DNA from: Caprella mutica
Taxonomy: Eukaryota > Arthropoda > Malacostraca > Amphipoda > Caprellidae
NCBI GenBank assembly: GCA_947561585.1
Contig: CANNZV010002473.1
Coordinates: forward strand, 1-64,000
Length of the DNA stretch: 64,000 nucleotides
Direction: 5' to 3'
This document shows positions 60,597-64,000 of the stretch, in pieces. Each line of letters opens with the position of its first letter. The first letter of the stretch is position 1. Made by a program: the position numbers and the translations under genes. The notes below the pieces were generated by a model that saw nothing but the letters and a program-made list of their open reading frames with translations, had not been told where the DNA came from and searched no databases.

Positions 60597-63110
60597 AAAA
60601 ACTTAACTGCGTTTTTCATTAATTTTAATAATAAATTGTGAAGTCACTATTTCTCAAATCTTGTAGAAAGGAGAGTGTTCTTTTTAGTTGAAATTACTCA
60701 CAAACGAGATTTCTGTTAGTCACTCTATAAAGATATAGTTGGCAACACTTCTCCATTCCACAAGAGTCAAACTCATCATTCTACAAGCATATTACCAGCA
60801 GATCAGATTCTGCCGTCTTAGAGCAAGATGATAAGTCCATCTGTCACAGTGTGAGCACACTTATCGGTGGAAGTCAGGAGGTACCCTGCTCGTGTATCCT
60901 AACGGAAGTTCCAGCCATACTTGGTGTCCACTAGAACAGAGGAGAGGCCTGGGGTTGAGCATAGTCTTCGAACACTTTGTCAGACGCATTTATAAACAGT
61001 AGGTGAGCTACTCACGGTCGAGAGTAGTACTTACCTGTATTATGCCGTCTTATACTCTCATTACTAGCTAGGTGAACCATTATATGAATTAATACTTTCC
61101 ACAAGATTTTAGGTGTGAATGGTGACTATTTTTCTATGTAAATTTCATTTTCTAATTTAGATTTCTGATTCATTTCTAGATTCAAATTAAGGAGAAGCAA
61201 CTGGTCAAAGAGTGGGGCGACCATGGATTCCCATTTCTTTATTCGGGGAATTTTACGGCATTTTCACATTAATAATTCTAAAGAACACTCTCAATAGGTT
61301 TTCGTAATTAAATGTAGGTAGTTTTTTGTGTGTAATTTAATTAAAAATATATAATGGTATTAAAATTGTGCCGTGATTTATTTCTTCGAAAACCAGTTGT
61401 AGTCAGCAGTATTTTTCATCTACTTTTTCCAATTGGTCCTTATTAGAGCACTAGCTACACAAAGAAGGTGCATTAGCCAGACGTTGCCTAGTCAAAATAA
61501 GTCACCAGAGCATTTGACATGATCGAATCGGCGAAACTTGCCGGTGAAATATACAGGAGTTATTTATATGTACGGCAGAGGATCTTCAAAATAATCGAAA
61601 CAGAGAGGTTATAACATTGAGTGATTGTCTTTTTTCCTGAGTTCATTATGAGTAATAATTAATAATATTTATGTACTTGTACCTTACTTAAGTCTATTGA
61701 TAAAGTGTTTATTTCAAACTTGTGGTGGGACCACATGTCCCACCAGTCCTGTACATCACAGACTATTGGGACAATAGTATATCCCAATAGAATATGAAGG
61801 TTACTAGTAGGACATGTTAACCCATTTGACGCGAAAGAGTTAAAGAGTGAACGGAATGTAGAAATAATTATTTTAAAGTATACATATTCATCTCAGACTA
61901 CATAGTTTTAGGTATAACGTTATTTTCCTTTTTTAGATTGTTTGTACTGCAACTCATTCTGTTATCCTGTTTACCGTTATGACAGAAATGTTCTTTCTTG
62001 TGATTTAACAGAAAGGGGTAGAGGCTGCTACATTAGGGTATCCGCTCCAAAATGGAGACACAGGTACCATCGGTTCGAAATATAGTTACACTCCTAACAA
62101 CACTCTCTAAATTGTCTAAACTTTACTTCTAAATTCAAAAACTCATGCGTGTCTAACTGATAGAATGGAATTGTGAACTAAAGAGAGTTATTTAGACTAA
62201 GAAAACCTTTGTCTGGTTCTTGCACTCAGTTCAATGTGCATATTCTCTATACTTTGTAGGTACAAAGAACTTGATTGATGTATTTTAGTCTTAGGAGAGA
62301 GTATACTGATATACTTTACCGGTGAAATAATGCACTTGTTTATTCTAATTAGTTAATTCTATAAGTATTTAGAAGACAATAAGAAAAATCAATGCCATTT
62401 TTTGATATATAATTTGATAAGTTTAATTTTTACGAGTGCGGTTCTTTCGAGTCAATATTTATTTTTACTAACGTACCATTGCATCACCGATGTACAGATA
62501 CGCTTTCTATTACCACTGGTTGTAACCAAGAACAACCGGGTACACCGTGTATCTACACCGCTATCTAGATTTTGTTACGCACCGTCTTTAGGGTGGGCAA
62601 AACAGTCGGGAGGAAACCGCCCTTCTTTTTATTAATTCCTATGCAATTTAACCCGGTAGAATGTGGTTGCAATTGTTTTATCCCGGTACTCTATGACAGT
62701 ATGAACTCCTTCAGTCTCATTTTCCTTTTTGCATCCCTCTAGGTAATTAGTATTTTTTAGGTCACATATCATTTTTAAAATTGGAGGGATGAATTTATAT
62801 TATTGTCTTTACAGTTATATTATGAACTGTGTACTTATATTATATGTTAGAAGAGGCGGAGAGTTTGATGTAAGGAATCTTTCAAACAAAGAAACGGTAC
62901 AGACAATAATTGGTTAATAAGTTGATAATAATTTTAGATAATATTAACATTAAATAATAAATTGATTTATATAGTGAATAATATTTTCGGTATGTAATGT
63001 TTATTTTCTAAACAAATTAAAGTTACATTAATTTTAGCTAATATTAATATAAAAGTTAAAATATATTCTATAGAGGGAAAAAACTTTCAATATTCTAGGC
63101 AGGTACTTTT
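60597..63110. other. Gene-poor stretch with a GC-richer segment
   Basis: About 60820-61050 is less AT-rich. One plus-strand frame of some 56 codons there (CEHTYRWKSGGTLL) faintly recalls a zinc finger but lacks the other ligands. No exon or gene is supported. TCGGTTCGAAAT at about 62071 resembles a B box but without a tRNA fold. Confidence 0.45.
61723..61790. repeat. Two adjacent perfect hairpins
   Basis: TGGTGGGAC / GTCCCACCA (61723-61745) and CTATTGGGA / TCCCAATAG (61763-61790), 17 bp apart. Both share a GGGAC core, so one may derive from the other. Confidence 0.85.
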
Positions 63111-63191
63111 GGGGAGGTGTAGGTGTGGGGGAGGGAGTACAATGTAGGTGGGGGAGGTGTAAGAAGGGGAGGGGGAGTAGAGGGAGGAGGT
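63111..63191 (+). other. G-rich tract with G-quadruplex potential
   Basis: Runs of 3-5 G separated by short purine/T loops, including GGGGAGGGGG followed by AGTAGAGGG. It is strongly asymmetric in AT-rich surroundings. Confidence 0.75.
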
Positions 63192-63617
63192 ACCTTCACT
63201 CACAAAGAGCATCACTCGTCTGTACGAGATTCAAACGTGTTTAAAAGAAGATATTTAAATATTTATATGACATGTTTTTAATGTGACTGGAGCTGTTAGA
63301 TTGACTTTTGTTATTTGTAATCTCTTATTTATTGCAACTCATCTTTAGACATTTTAATTATAATCAAATAGATATTGAAATTTTAAATACATAAGTACAC
63401 AGTAAAATGACCTCGGCATTTTAATTTATTTTATATTTTAAATTTGTGCTTATCAACATTTGTATACATAACAATTTAATGTTAAGCTGTTTTTATTCAA
63501 TTTTATAAATAATGATATATGAATTATATAGGTCCTTCAGTAAATATTAATTAAATATTATAGACTTTTAAACTGTAAACGAATATTATTCTAATATTAT
63601 TTACGCATTTTAATAAT
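63192..63617. other. AT-rich spacer
   Basis: Nothing recognised. Confidence 0.5.
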
Positions 63618-63813
63618 TTGTATTGACTGTAAATAGATATTGTATGAATGTTCTTCACAGTAAGAGTTCATCCCTAGTGGAATATTATTTGTATTGACTG
63701 TAAATAGATAATGTATGAATGTTCTTCACTGTAAGAGTTCATCCCTAGTGGAATATTATTTGTATTGACTGTAAATAGATAATGTGTGAATGTTCTTCAC
63801 CGTAAGAGTTCCT
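63618..63813. repeat. 71-bp tandem repeat, nearly three copies
   Basis: Copies start at 63618, 63689 and 63760 with TTGTATTGACTGTAAATAGA. Each full copy ends with GAGTTCATCCCTAGTGG + AATATTAT. Few substitutions separate them, so the duplication is recent. Confidence 0.95.
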
Positions 63814-64000
63814 CCTGTAAGAGTTCGTTAAAATAATTAAATATCCTACCACTTTTTACATAACTTATCAAAAATTTTACTAGTTTGGTTACAAGTAACT
63901 ATTGGATTTGAATCAATATACTAGTTCCGGGTCATGAACCAGTTCAATATTTTCGCTAGATTTATAATTTATCATTTTTACTCGTTATTATATCTTCAGG

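Noticed and set aside
60840..61005. Possible zinc-finger exon (CEHTYRWKSGGTLL) on the plus strand
   Set aside because: Only a short similarity; no full set of Cys/His ligands, stops in every frame, and no pair of convincing splice sites.
62030..62095. tRNA-like B box TCGGTTCGAAAT
   Set aside because: No A box at proper spacing and no cloverleaf could be built by eye.

Overview
The window looks like a gene-poor, AT-rich stretch of an animal nuclear genome, most likely an insect (a hemipteran such as a planthopper is a guess from overall character, not shown). The reasons are one gene with short GT-AG introns, many TA-flanked short inverted-repeat transposons, a decayed mariner-type transposase, and no bacterial operon structure, Shine-Dalgarno sites or dense ORFs. 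Most long open frames are artefacts of tandem repeats whose period keeps frames open.

Only one protein-coding gene can be supported. It lies on the minus strand at 54612-56418 and has four exons that splice in phase into a 364-residue protein with an N-terminal Ser/Pro-rich region, two in-frame coding minisatellites (13-residue and 8-residue units) and two C-terminal C2H2 zinc fingers.

Tandem repeats cover roughly a quarter of the window (about 16.8 kb by summing my coordinates). The largest are a 40-bp satellite at 37986-44693 with a 2,480-bp higher-order duplication, and an 18-bp satellite at 12700-14945 carrying a CCAAT-box-like motif in every unit. Others have units of 12, 13, 14, 20-21, 29, 34, 35, 39, 41, 44, 53 and 71 bp. 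Several units contain their own dyad.

Mobile elements: (1) a decayed mariner-like element, 4074-8205, with matching terminal inverted repeats, TA flanks and a broken transposase, swollen by minisatellites; (2) family A, a 175-bp TA-flanked MITE, three copies; (3) family B, MITEs with GGGTAAG/CTTACCC ends, eleven copies plus two half copies, one nested inside another; (4) family C, two long near-perfect hairpins that share the central core of family B but have different outer arms; (5) family D, one 345-bp element; (6) family E, two copies of a 430-490 bp dispersed repeat with a retroposon-like end.

Best leads: the shared core of families B and C with different arms, arm-to-arm covariation within single hairpin copies, the 35-bp minisatellite at 28941-29468 whose unit matches the end of the 4074-8205 transposon, the coding minisatellites of the zinc-finger gene including one exactly inverted palindrome, and a 29-bp array that repeats a pyrimidine-tract/CAG|GT motif resembling recursive splice sites. 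No operon, CRISPR, rRNA or convincing tRNA was found.
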